Origin: Urechis unicinctus
Lineage: Eukaryota; Annelida; Polychaeta; Xenopneusta; Urechidae
Length of the DNA stretch: 64,000 nucleotides
NCBI GenBank assembly: GCA_034190875.2
Contig: CM067351.1
Coordinates: 3,662,655-3,726,654 of the forward strand
Reading direction: 5' to 3'
The translations under genes and the position numbers were made by a program. Each line of letters begins with the position of its first letter. Within the stretch, counting starts at the first letter, position 1. This document shows positions 1 to 11,600 of the stretch, piece after piece. The notes beneath the pieces were generated by a model. That model was not told the origin of the DNA, ran no database searches, and saw only the letters and a list, made by a program, of their open reading frames with translations.

Positions 1-1851
1 TTTAGGTGTAACAGCTCTTGGTGTGGCTACCTTGGTAGTTTTTGGGGTGAGATACTTGGGTGAAACTGTCTTGGGTAAAACCACTTTAAGTGGGATAGGT
101 CTTGATCCAGTTGCTTTAGGGGTGATGGATTTTAAAGCAGAATTTTCCTTAGGTGAAGTACCCTTAGGTGATTTCTTGACCACAGGGGTTGACACTATTT
201 TCCTTTGAGGATTTGACTTGGCAGATGCCACAGGTGTTGATTGAGATTTTGTTGGAGTATTAACTAGATCTGATGTCGGCTCATCTACAGAAGATTTGTG
301 GGATGATTTTCTTTTTACAGCTTTAGCTGATGGCTTTACCGGTACATCTGACTGAGGCGAGTCAACCTGTCAAGACAATCAACAATTATCTCATCAGTAA
401 GACTGCTATATTTCCAAGGAAGATAAATAAAGCCAATATTGATAAACAGACATTGTGAAGGTTTACCGGACATCCAGTAAACTTTTCTTTGGTCCGATAA
501 AAAATGTCCTTGGTCCAGTAATAAATTCTTATATGATATACATGCCAGTACCCCCTCAAAAATGAAAATAAACCCAAGAATTTGCCGTTTCACATCTCTT
601 TCGTCTTTCGCCCAATGTTTACAATTTTCGCCGGTTCGTTAGTCATTCGCCAAACTAAGTGACTACGTGTGATTCCGGGGTTGCCGGAAACGCACAAGTA
701 GATGGCACGCGGATTTTTTAAAGTACAGCGTGGCCATATATAGCTGTCAAAACTTCGGTCCAGTAAAAAGAAATCACGGTCCAGTAAGTTTTTCAAACTT
801 TTCTGGACCGACGTCCGGTAAAGGTTGAAATTCCTTCACAATGTCTGATAAATACACCAATGACATACAAAAGAGTATGTTATCAACACCTTTGGGGCCA
901 AATCTTTTAGAGGACTTCTTTTTGGTGATAGGTGTGGTGATTGGCTCCCAGCAACAGGTCTGTCAAGTGCAATCACAATACAGATATATACAACAAAAAC
1001 CGCCAAGAAAACCCTATTAAAACAATTGGCTATCAATACGTACAGTACATGGACTGAGGTATAAATGATGACAGGATAAATGACATTTATTTCATTTTAC
1101 TTGTAAGCAGTAGAAAGTGCATTTATACTAACAGAAATGAGAAAGATCTCCAAACAAAACAACACATTTCTTTTTGAAATAAACCATAGCATATCAGTTT
1201 GGAGCAATACTTCCCCACGCGTAGTTTTATAAGAAGCTCACCTTGTCGGAGAGGCATGAGGAAATTCAAATCGGAAAGCCCTGTCAGTGATGGTGAAGGA
1301 ATCCTTGTGGTGTACTTGCACAGGCTGTAGAATGGGCTTTGCATTGAGGCATGTTGGGTTGACCTGACTAAGGTTTGTTATAAATACCTAAAGAGGAATC
1401 AAATAATAACTGGTTTTATAAAGAATTATAGCCATATTATTAACAATTACTGATACACATAGCTGTCCAACAGTTGACAAATTAGATAGCACCAACAGTG
1501 CTTCTGAGGTATATGGCTGCACGAGCTTCACTTACCTCACCATCTTGATTGACATCAAGTCGGCAATGTTCATTTGACACACTTGGCAGTTGAATACGTA
1601 TATCACAATCACTACTCCTGCAAGGTACAGTTTTGGATGACATAATTAAACTGTTGTAAAAATGTTGAGTTTATTAAGTGCGATACATGATTTATGTACT
1701 TTTGCATGTATTAAAACAGCTCAATGTAGACTCTTATTATCACTGCAAAATTAACCCACCGGCCAAGTAGGCACATTGATGAAGTCAGTGGAAAATGTGC
1801 GCCATCATTTCCGTTGCGACGAATTACCACTATTTTTCCATGGAGAGTCAT
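1..1851 (-). CDS. MKI67: Ki-67-like FHA-domain protein, N-terminal part (runs off left edge)
   Basis: Five exons on the minus strand: 1760-1851, 1536-1617, 1242-1387, 890-959 and 1-366 (continuing). All junctions are GT-AG and phases agree (2, 0, 2, 0). The ATG at 1851 opens a product whose first ~105 residues form an FHA domain. It shows HFPLTSSMCLLGR, then CDIRIQLPSVSNEHC, then FTITDRAFRFEF, the same order and wording as the N terminus of vertebrate Ki-67. Exons 4 and 5 encode a basic tail rich in S/T-P-K motifs (for example SPKRSP, TPKTTKVATP). Known for the family: Ki-67 coats mitotic chromosomes, its FHA domain binds phosphorylated partners, and it acts in the perichromosomal layer and nucleolus. 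Not visible here: the PP1-docking site, the long repeats and the C-terminal LR domain, which would lie left of the window. Other FHA proteins are possible, but the close match over three separate exons makes Ki-67 kinship likely. Confidence 0.8.
457..828. mobile_element. candidate small inverted-repeat element (MITE-like) in Ki-67-like intron 4
   Basis: The stretch around 457-540 reads outward as ttaccggacatccagtaaac. The reverse complement of about 757-826 begins with the closely similar ttaccggacgtcggtcc. The short motif ggtccagtaa recurs at about 512, 759 and 778. This gives an imperfect inverted-repeat pair of about 70-80 bp around a unique core of about 200 bp. There is no ORF in the core. 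No target duplication was resolved. It lies wholly within the intron between the exons at 366 and 890. Confidence 0.35.
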
Positions 1852-1937
1852 GATGACCTGCTCTATGTCAAAGTTCATAAGATAACGTGATGTTAAGGCA
1901 CTGCTGCCTTAAACTTCATAAAAATGAACTTTCCACT

Positions 1938-2076
1938 CTCTCTCTCTCTCTCTCTATATATACATATATATATTATATATATACACACATATATATATGT
2001 ATATGTATATATATAGAGAGAGAAATAGAAGTGGGAAGTATATGTATATATACATATATATATGTTTATATTTATA
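1938..2076. repeat. CT/AT-rich microsatellite
   Basis: A run of tctctctctctc passes into alternating ta/tatg dinucleotides, interrupted by gagagagaaatag. Apparent ORFs across it are low-complexity artefacts. Confidence 0.85.
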
Positions 2077-4367
2077 TGGACGAAAAATAATTAACAGCTC
2101 AACTACATTGAATCTCCTATTATTTTACCCCATTTTTTAAATAGGCCTATGACACAAGCTAAAATAACAAAAGGTGGCCCAACTGGTCCACCAGATGTTG
2201 CAAGCTGGTGGGCTGACTTTTCAAATAGTCGTTGACTATTTGGGTATGGGTACATGTATGGGAATGTGTAAGACGACGAGCTACATCACATGTTTTGATG
2301 CTAATGAACAATTTGCACCTATAATCACAAGAGATGTATTCAGCTGACATGGACTACCATTATGATTGCAGTTGTGGTGACATCATTAATGAGCACATGT
2401 TGACATGTTTATATTTAAAACTAGGCTGTAGCTGCACGCAGGGGCAGTCTGAACCATTTCAAACAGATGACCGTTCAATTGCATGGTGCACTCTGTGACC
2501 GTCCTTATCAATTAGATACTATGTAATAACTGCAGAAAGCGTCGCGTCATAATGCAGTCAACCACCGTGTGTGGAGTAAATATGCAGCCCACCCCCCAAC
2601 CCCTTAACAATTAAATACCCTAAGGGCACGAAATTGGTGATATCTGATCAAGTAAAAAACTGGCCACTATCTTGTTATTCACAATGCCGAATTAAATAGT
2701 CCCATGATCAAAGTAGTTGGAGTAAAGCATAAGTAGTATTCTTCATTCAGTTACATAGCCATTTGAAGTAGAAGTGAGAAAAATTCTAATTCATCACCGT
2801 CCGTAAATTGACGAACCCATAACAATCAGCGATGCATCAGACCGTTTGATCTTAATTAAAGCAATAAAGGTGATTGTACGTCTACCACGCTTGCTGACGA
2901 CGCCACAAACATTGTGTATAAATACCTCGGCCTGGCCCAGAACTTTGACAAAAAAACACATTCAGCATTGGGGCAACGCTAAAACAGTCACCGTCGTACG
3001 GACCTAGCATTTGGAAGGCCAACTCCGTACGGCACATAGAAGTTGGGAATTCCAGCTCAGCAGTAGCCTCTGGACATCATCAGAGTTACTCTATATCACA
3101 GTTTTGTAATATATATATTCGGACTTGCGGGATACGGAATCCGTACCCCATCATTCAGAAATAAACCTCCTTTTTCTAGTTACCATTCAATTGACGTCTC
3201 ATCTTTATCACTGCGACCATAAACAGTGCTCACGGTGAAAACTCCAAGCACACCTAGCAAACACATAGATGATACCATGTGACCTTATATCAACCACAAT
3301 GGTGGTCATTGTGTCACGACTTTTTGGAAATCGATGTATAGATGGCATTTCTTAAAGAATCCATCAATACTGACAATAAGACATTTTTTTCACATGTCTT
3401 GATATGTTGTTTTTCTGGATGCCAAATCCAGTGATGTAGTAAAAAGCATTCTTTAATGGGGGCGGTAAATGAAGATGGAGGACAGTATTTATTTGACCGA
3501 CCTGGCTACCGTAGACATGAAGTAAAACCCATGCCATGAGTAAAACCCATGCCATGAGCACCTAGCGAACAGAGAGCAAACAAATACAATGGATTTTGAC
3601 CTTATATTTTCCAATACAGTTGACAATATTTTTTTACAGACCTTTGATATATGTTGTTTTACAGATGCTAAATCTAGCGGTTCCTTCAAAACTCGATATG
3701 GCAAATTTGCCCATGATCGAGGTCAATGACGACCCAGGATGTAATATAATGCTTAAAACGAAATGAATAGTTTACCACTGGCACTGCTAAGGTGGTCACT
3801 AACTAACAAGTTTATGACAGGCATGAAACTAACCCTACCTAACTGTACTATTTTCACTAAAAAATATTGCGTTTCGATTGATGAAAGCTCGTACGTATAG
3901 CAGAATGCAGTGGGTAGACTCAACATTACATGACGGTACCTAAAAACTGTAAAATAGTTATGTAAAAATCATCTTATAGTTACGGTTAATAAAATTCATA
4001 ACTTGATCACAATCCATGAATTTTCTTACCAAAATATGACACTGCCAAGCAGCAATCAAAACGCACAAAATATCATTAAATCTTCATTAACCGTTCAAAA
4101 TTTGAATCGGCTTACCTTCCCGCGAACAATCGTCGCTATTGACAAAACCCGGATGCTACCGCTCTGAAAAAAATAGTGCAAAATCGATGCGATTTGCACA
4201 ACTTTGTTGTATGATAAGAAAATGTATTTATCGAAAAAATAACTATGTATCAATAACATTAGTTGCATTTTATCATATTTGGCTTAATTTGTCAGGAAAT
4301 TGAGAATATATCACTCAATCAAGGAATCAGAGTATTAATATTTCTATAAGCGTGTGAATGTTTATGT

Positions 4368-4410
4368 CGCGCGAATTTGAAAAGGTTGGCGGTAATTCTC
4401 TCTAACCAAT
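4368..4410 (+). promoter_or_regulatory. possible CDE/CHR plus CCAAT cluster
   Basis: CGCGCG at 4368-4373 lies close before TTTGAA at 4376-4381, and a CCAAT lies at 4406-4410. A CDE followed closely by a CHR (TTTGAA), with nearby CCAAT boxes, is the known arrangement of G2/M promoters bound by MuvB/DREAM and NF-Y. The cluster sits about 410-450 bp before the ATG of the 4822 gene; the transcription start is unknown. The motifs are short and could be chance. Confidence 0.3.
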
Positions 4411-4821
4411 AGGTGTCCAGTTAATAGGGACACATTCCCATATATGGTAATTGGGTCAGGTCCTTCACCCAATGCTTCCAATTTGAATATTTTTTTGTAC
4501 TGCTTGTTCCGAAAGCGCGAGAATTAAAGTTTATCAACATTTCCATGGAATTTCGATGAAATCGTGAGTTAATAATCTCAAAAGACTAGCCATTAAACGA
4601 TGTCGATTGACAAGGAAAAGTAACATTCCTCATCTAGTGCAAAAATCCCCCAAATTTGGGAGGAACTAAATAAACGAAGCAGTGTTTTATCGAAAATTTG
4701 AGACTTAAGTCTTAAGTCGAATATATATATGCCCACTTTATTTCCGCCATTGTCAGGCAATTGAAACAGTGCAAATGATTAGTCTAGTTTTATTGACAAC
4801 CTGTTGTTTTCAGTTGATAAT

Positions 4822-6502
4822 ATGCCACCAGTGAAGAAAACGCCTTCTAGATCAGCTGTTCGAAGGAACCTGAAAAGTGATGCCCATACCCCAAGGTTAT
4901 TATTATCTTATTACACTTTATTACTATGTCTATGGAGTATGGTATTGCAGATTTGTTGTGGATAAGAAGTAAGAAGTCATCAAATTTTGTTTTTGTGTAA
5001 TTTAAGTGTATTAAAATCAGCTTGTTTTGTTCCCTTGGGCCTTGCAGTGTCAATGGTATGTCTCCTGGTGGAGATGCAAGTAATATTGTTATGACACCAG
5101 GATGGACTACCGGCAGGGGCGATTTGTTTAAGACACCCAACACACCAAGTCCTAACCGACGGATCACTCGTTCACGCAGGTAACTCACAAAGCTATTGTG
5201 TCCCATTTACTTTAATTTGCACCATCATTCAGTGCCTCCAGTCAGAGTCAGTCATTCTTTTTTTCTTTTTTTTTTACCTTCAGATCGATTGTATCTATGA
5301 CAGGATCACCGCTGTTGGGAGTTAAAAAGCCAGTTTTTAAAAAACCTCAAACAAGGAAACTGCAAGCCCCTAAACGGAAACCTAAAGATGTATCACCAAT
5401 CATGACAAGGGGAAGGCGAAGAACGTCTGTATATGTCAGTAAGACCATCAAACAAGACCAATCAGTCGCTGTTGGGTTTGAATTGAATCCATCCCCACAG
5501 CTGAAGAAATCTAGCAAAAGAGAGCCTGTGTCCAAGACCCAATTGAAATCAAAAGTACTGAGAAGACGCAGTCCAGCCAGGAGCTTAGCATCTCGAGAAG
5601 GTAAAAGTTCTTCAGGCAAAAGCTTAAAATCTACAGAGGTTGTGCCAAATTTGCTGAAGAACCAGTCTCCTGAACAAGATGGAACCCCTGCTATGGCTCC
5701 AAAACAAACTGATGCCCCAGTCCTGGCAAAGAGCACACTTTCTGTCGCCAACCAGTCTTCAGATGGAACTCCAATTAAGGCTCCTAGACAAACTGTTATT
5801 CCTGTCCAGACTAAGAGCACACATTCCGTCATCAAGCAAGTATCGGCCTCACTGAGAGAGTCTGGACATAAGGTGGAAAAGGCAAAAATTATGGACAATC
5901 TCAAGATTCCATCCCCAGATTTTACTACTCCAGTTGTCAAACAGTCTGATAAAAGAAACGACTTGGAGGAAAGTCAAACAGAGCCCAAAGTCAAGTCCAT
6001 TCCCAAAATTCGAGTGCAACCATCCACACCACTGAAGCCAAGTACTCCACTTGTTGTAAAGTCCCAGGCAACACCCAAAGTAGGCATCAAAAGTCCAATC
6101 GTCAGCAGTGTTAAGGAGTCTGCCAACAAATCTGCAAAGAAGGCAAAAATTGTCAAGAGGCTACCTTCCAAAGCTGCCAGAGTTCTTGGTGAAGTAACTA
6201 TGAGCAGCTTGGCCAAACAATCTGATGATGGTCATATTCCCCCTCTGAAATCTGCAATTACCTCACCCCTGACGTCATCCACTCCTGCAAATAAAATACG
6301 AAAGAGACAAGCAGATCTTAACATGAAACCAGTGTCAGTGACCCGTCAGTCAAAACGTCTACGATCTGACCTTGACTTGACCAATGATGAAATTGTCCCG
6401 GCACAAGTTGAAATGGATGTCCTTAATAAAAGTGATGAAGAAGTCAGCATGGAGCAGGAAGAATCTGATAAAGGCTGGCTGGGTTGGTGCACCATACTTT
6501 GA
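4822..6502 (+). CDS. basic S/T-P-rich protein with C-terminal CaaX-like motif, family unknown
   Basis: Three exons: 4822-4895, 5048-5179 and 5284-6502. All junctions are GT-AG and phases 2 and 2 match, giving 474 residues. The ATG at 4822 is the first in frame after a stretch without similar coding character. The protein is Lys/Arg/Ser/Pro-rich with many proline-directed phosphosite-like motifs (KTPSRS, FKTPNTPSPN, RRRSPARS, PSTPLKPSTPL) and several basic NLS-like clusters (RGRRRTS, KRKPK, KIRKRQ, RQSKRLR). An acidic patch (DEEVSMEQEESD) precedes the end. The last four residues are C-T-I-L, which fits a CaaX box with Leu, the geranylgeranylation class. No globular domain or catalytic motif was recognised. 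A nuclear, chromatin- or envelope-associated role is only an inference from composition. The long antisense ORF over exon 3 is a shadow of this composition. Confidence 0.75.
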
Positions 6503-6850
6503 AGAAATCAATCTAAATGTCACTCACAACACTATAATAGTGGTCATATAACTTGACATACTCTCTTTTTTGCTCAATGTTCCTTGGGTGACCCTGTTTA
6601 TTGTATCAAATAAGTTAGAATGTTTGCGTCTATTTATGTAACACCAGACAGCTAAACAACTCTCACCAGGCAGCTATGAAGTGTACATATGAACTAGATA
6701 TTTTAGAAAGAATATGTGATGTGGAGCAAGTGTGATATGTATGCTAACAAGTTTGAATGATGAAGCATGTGTATATAAATTGTATCCTATGCATTTTAAT
6801 TATGCTTGTGTGTAAAAAAATAAAATACGATAATATTCACATTGTAGGGA
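6503..6850 (+). other. 3' UTR and poly(A) signal of the 4822 gene
   Basis: An AATAAA hexamer lies in the run aaaaaaataaaatacg at about 6815-6830, some 320 bp after the stop codon. On the opposite strand an AATAAA (plus tttatt, about 6946-6951) could end the TBC gene, so the two genes would converge tail to tail about 100 bp apart. Confidence 0.5.
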
Positions 6851-8685
6851 AGACTTCAATGTGAGCAGGTCCCTGTCATGCAGGTATCAAATGCACAGAT
6901 GCTGCACAACTGAGAACACCCCCAAAATAATGTTCAAAGTCATTTTTATTTGAAATTTACATATCTCCAGTGGATTCTATTAACTTGAGAACACAATTTT
7001 CTTGTATGCTGTCATGAGCACATAAGGGAGAAATGCATACAGAGCCATACTTTTCAAAAATGTTGCACAACCGTAGTCTTGTACATAGTAATTGCATTGG
7101 TATTACAACGGGACTGTCTACACCGATTTATTGACTGACAATAACACCACTGATGAAGTGTACCTACTGAATAGATCCCCAAGATCGACCCAGTGGATGA
7201 TACAAGTGTAAGCAATGATTGGAAGGACGAATTGCCTGCGAATCAGCTGTACAGATGTGAATCAGCTGTTCAGATATGCATCCTGACGAACCTGTTTATG
7301 TAATGGGGGCCATTAATCTTTAAAATAGTGTCAATATGTACAGCACATTGTAATCTAAAATTTAACAAATGGCCACATGGTGTAATTGTGGATCAACCTG
7401 TGAATAGAAAGGCTCTACAGATATTTGACTAATTCTGGTGCCCACAATACTGTCTTAGTTGGTGGGGTGCGCTTTATTCTCATATTTGGTTTGTTTTCTT
7501 CTGATCTGTGGCTCTTCAATTTCAAATATCATTATTCACATGCCAGGAAATATCTGCAATTTTCCTCTATCATCAAATTCAAAAATTTGACGGCATTAAC
7601 TATAGACCTCTTGGAATCGTGTATTCTGCAATAATTCGACAAAAGGGCCAACGCTGCAAACGCAATCTATATCCCAAATACAGCGTAAATGGACCATCCA
7701 TACACTGTACAACAAATCAAATTCCCTTTAAAGTTTCCTGACAAACTGGTACACATTTTCATAACCCCATTTGCTTAATTTGACAGATATGAGTTATAAG
7801 GCTATAATTTTTATAAATATATGCTACCTATTAACACATTTTGGTCCCACAGCATTTTTTTTTCATGATTAGGACCTTGTGACTTGCACATCAATGATCT
7901 ATAGCAAGGAAACATTATCATAACTTGCAGAAATGACATGACCTTTGGAGTAGAGGTCAATGAGTATTTCAAGAGAATGCATTTCACAGATGGAGATTCA
8001 GCCAAAGCAGGGAATGGTTTACTTAACTGTCTTCATAGAATATTCACATGTTATCAGTAACAGGCAACCAATAGTCTAGGACTTTCAAATGGTCTACCAG
8101 AAAACAATTAAGTAATTTAGCATGAAAATATAAGGAGATATTGCACAGAGCTTAGTAAACCACAGTGACTATAGACTCGGTGTTATGTACAATGACTGCT
8201 TACAAGACCGCTGTAAGTCACAACAACTTGTGGTCCAAAAGATCGTGCTGACTTCTCCACCAATGAATTGAAGGCCTATCACAAATTCATTGCAAGGAGA
8301 CCGCACTGATTTCCTAAGAGCATGCATCTGTAAATTAGCTTTTGTTAATACTGGTTTAGCCACATGGGAGACTAGTTTGCCTGACCAGGTTCAGATGCAT
8401 TGGAAGGACACATGATAACACCAGTTATTCTAACATTGCTCATCTGGACTTCACATATCATGAATATCAGATTAAGCTCTGCATAAATGAATGACAAGCA
8501 CACCTTAAATGAACAAGATATATCACATGTCATTAATGCAACTCATAACTTGACACAACAAAAAGAATCGCAGGATTTCAAAATGTCCACACACCAGAGA
8601 GATATTGGTATGGTGGACACGTAACTGGTTCCCATTTGAAGCTGGACTGGTCCTTGTATCTATGCCTCAGACAAGACGATTGAAT
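6851..8685 (-). other. probable 3' UTR / intergenic DNA downstream of the TBC gene
   Basis: There is no supported coding exon. ORFs here are short and have no recognisable domain. If the minus-strand AATAAA near 6950 is used, this is a 1.7-kb 3' UTR of the TBC1D12/14-like gene; otherwise it is plain intergenic sequence. Confidence 0.4.
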
Positions 8686-11600
8686 TCACGTTTCCTTTGA
8701 ATCTCGAAATCCAGCCAAAACCTGTTGAAACTTGCGGTTGTCTATTGTCATGTGAATCTTATCTATGCACTTGAAGAGTTCATCTCCAGGCAGATTGTCA
8801 GGGAGTCGGGTGAGGAATTGCACCAGGTGGATAAAGTCCAGACTCATAAGAACCTCTTCATGCAGCTTCAATATTCCTGCAAACCCAAAAATCATTACAA
8901 CTCCTGAAAGATTATGCAGCTTTTCAACTAAGAAAAATCAACTTGACCCTCTGCACTAAAAGGAGTCACTTTTTTTATATATCCAGCTTCATGGTGTGCA
9001 CAGCAAATAACAACTGAATGAACTCACCAAAAGACATCAATAACACATATTCATAAGATGACTTACCAAGGGCCGTTCTAAAGAGGAATTCTTCCCCATC
9101 ACGACAAAAAACATCCCATACTCGACTGGCAACATCTAACGGCAAGGACTTGGCATACAAAGTGAACATCCTGGAAGGAGATGAGACTTTTTTAAACCAC
9201 AGAAATGAATCAAAATTGTCAGAAGCAATATGCTGGCAAATACTGCATATAAACTGCATTTTACCGCAGGGATGTGGTTTACTCAGGCCAGAGATCAGAA
9301 GATTTTATGCAATTTTGATGTATTATCATGGCATGTACTTTTCCCAGTCAAGCATATAAGCTTGTTTGGCTCTTAAGATTATTAATCAATGATCGATGAG
9401 ATAATCCCATCAGATGTTCAATGTTGAATTTGCATACTATTCCCACCTCTAGGTATCCACCAGTACTTGTATCGCTTGGAATCCGTTTTAATATTCATAT
9501 ACAGACATGATTTCCAAAGCTAGTGCATAAGTTGTACCCCCACTATTTTAGGATTGAATTAGCATCCAAAATTGGGCAACCTCTACACCAGTAAATATGG
9601 TACATGACAGCAAATGAAATGAAATGTCAAACACTGCTAACCAGTCAATTATATAGAGATCAGGCGAGATGTTCATTCGTTTGAAGTCTTCATACAACCT
9701 TGGCAAGTTTTCACCAAAAAAGGCTTCGTATGTTTCAAAATAGGACTTCATCTGAAAACATACAGATCATAGGTATGGAAATAAATAAGTATACATTCAC
9801 ATAACAAAATTGAATTGGCAATGAATGAACAATAAGATCGCACCAGACTTTCATCGAGGCGGAAGAAGGCAACTTGGCATGGACGGTTGAGGAGATTTGC
9901 AAAACAGATGAAGGCATCAGCAACTTCCATATTGAGAAGAAGGACGGCAGCAATGAAAGACATGCCTTGCACCTGAGTACACAAGTATGATGTAAAACTT
10001 GTTATGGTCATAAATCTAATATGTACAATAACAGACATTGAGCTGGAGTGTACGTATCATGTACGTGATGGTGATGAATCTAATATGTACAATGATAAAA
10101 GTGTTCCACAGGTACATGCTTAATAACATGTATTTCATAAATTTTAACCGCATGCGTTGTACAGGCACATTCCCATATACTTGTACACGCATTAAATGTG
10201 CACCTGTATTCATACATACACATATATATGAACACACATCATACACATTCCCTAACACAGATTGTTACAAACACGTCAATCTAATACACTAAACACAGTG
10301 CAGCCTCAGATATATATATTGGTTATCGTGAACCCCGCGACCTCTATCCCTCAGACCACCAACACAAAGCTCCTATGATTTCAATTTTTTTTAGTAGATC
10401 TCTGAGATGCACTGTTTCTACTTACATATCCAACATCAGGTCTATAGCATGCATAAGCCCCCAACAGGCCTTGCAGGAGCTCGTGAAATGGTCCTCCCTA
10501 AATAGCAAAATAAGGCATTCAGCAAGAATACACTGATAAATATTTCATCAACAGTTTCAAGATAGCATGAGGGAATAAAACCATTTTCTGTTGAATGTGC
10601 TGGCATTATCTTTGCTTATATGAAAACGCAGTAAGTAATAGGAAGTATAGCATTAAAAATGTCATAAGGAGAGAATGCTACACCAGCACTCATCTACTTA
10701 TATTTGTTTTGTTACCTTCTGAAAGATACAGAGCTGAGGAAAGGTTCGAGAAACATCGAGTCGTATGAGATCCACACTGGATTCCTTGCAGGAGGCTGGT
10801 TCATTGGAGAAGGATGAGAGGCTGTCTGTATCCGACGATGCTGCAGCCTCCCGCATCAGCTTCAGGCGATCCAGAGCTCGGTTGGCACAGATCTCATAGA
10901 GTTCTGTCACCATTCAATGAAACAAATCATTTTAAATAGAATGAAAAGGCAAATGGAAAAACCCCCAAAAATATCATGGTTAAAGTTTCATTATAAAGAA
11001 ATGGATGCATGACTTCACAAGGATCTTCAGACAGTGATAGAGAAAACTTTTAAGGTAGATAGTCTTTAATGAGTATCCACCATTGTGTGCTTTCCTAGTA
11101 GTTACTATGCATGTAAGAGAGAGAGAGTTGCTATTGCTAGGAGTACCTGGAGTAAGGTTGAGGTCATTTCCCAGTGCCAGCTTCCATACTTTGCCCCTCA
11201 CACTGGGTGGAATACCGGACCACATCAACTCCCTAGTCCTGCGGTTGTTACACCTGCAACAGGTCGCAGTGAACCAGTCAACCACTGACAAACTCAAATC
11301 TTACCCGCAGGTGCTCGGTTCTCGATGTCAGGATGCTGATGGCTGAATGATAAAACACCTCAGCGGTCAGAAGCCTGTCATTCGCCACCAATTGACTTTG
11401 ATCAAATCCTTTGTACGGGCGTTATAAGTTACAGACTAACCCACTAACGCCTACTGTCAAACAATAACATTTCATCAACGCAGTGATAAAGCAGAGATGA
11501 TAGCCCAATATCTGTGGCCATTATATATTAATTTAACAAACACACCAAAGGCATAGAAAAGATTATCACAAACAGTGACGCATCAAAATTGAGTTATCCA

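Larger units (their letters stand above)
1852..4821. other. intergenic region between two divergent genes
   Basis: No supported exon was seen. Contents: a CT then AT-rich microsatellite (about 1938-2076), and a region at about 2914-3166 with a TATAAATA box followed ~250 bp later by AATAAA, which might be a solo LTR or other decayed repeat. There is also a short direct duplication at 3521-3558 (gtaaaacccatgccatga twice) and cell-cycle-type motifs near 4370. The two genes are transcribed away from each other, so promoters for both should lie here: Ki-67-like near 1851-2100 and the 4822 gene near 4350-4820. Confidence 0.6.

Noticed and set aside
5347-5940. 197-residue minus-strand ORF opposite the 4822 gene
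   Set aside because: The plus strand has phase-consistent splicing and biased composition; the antisense frame is a shadow.
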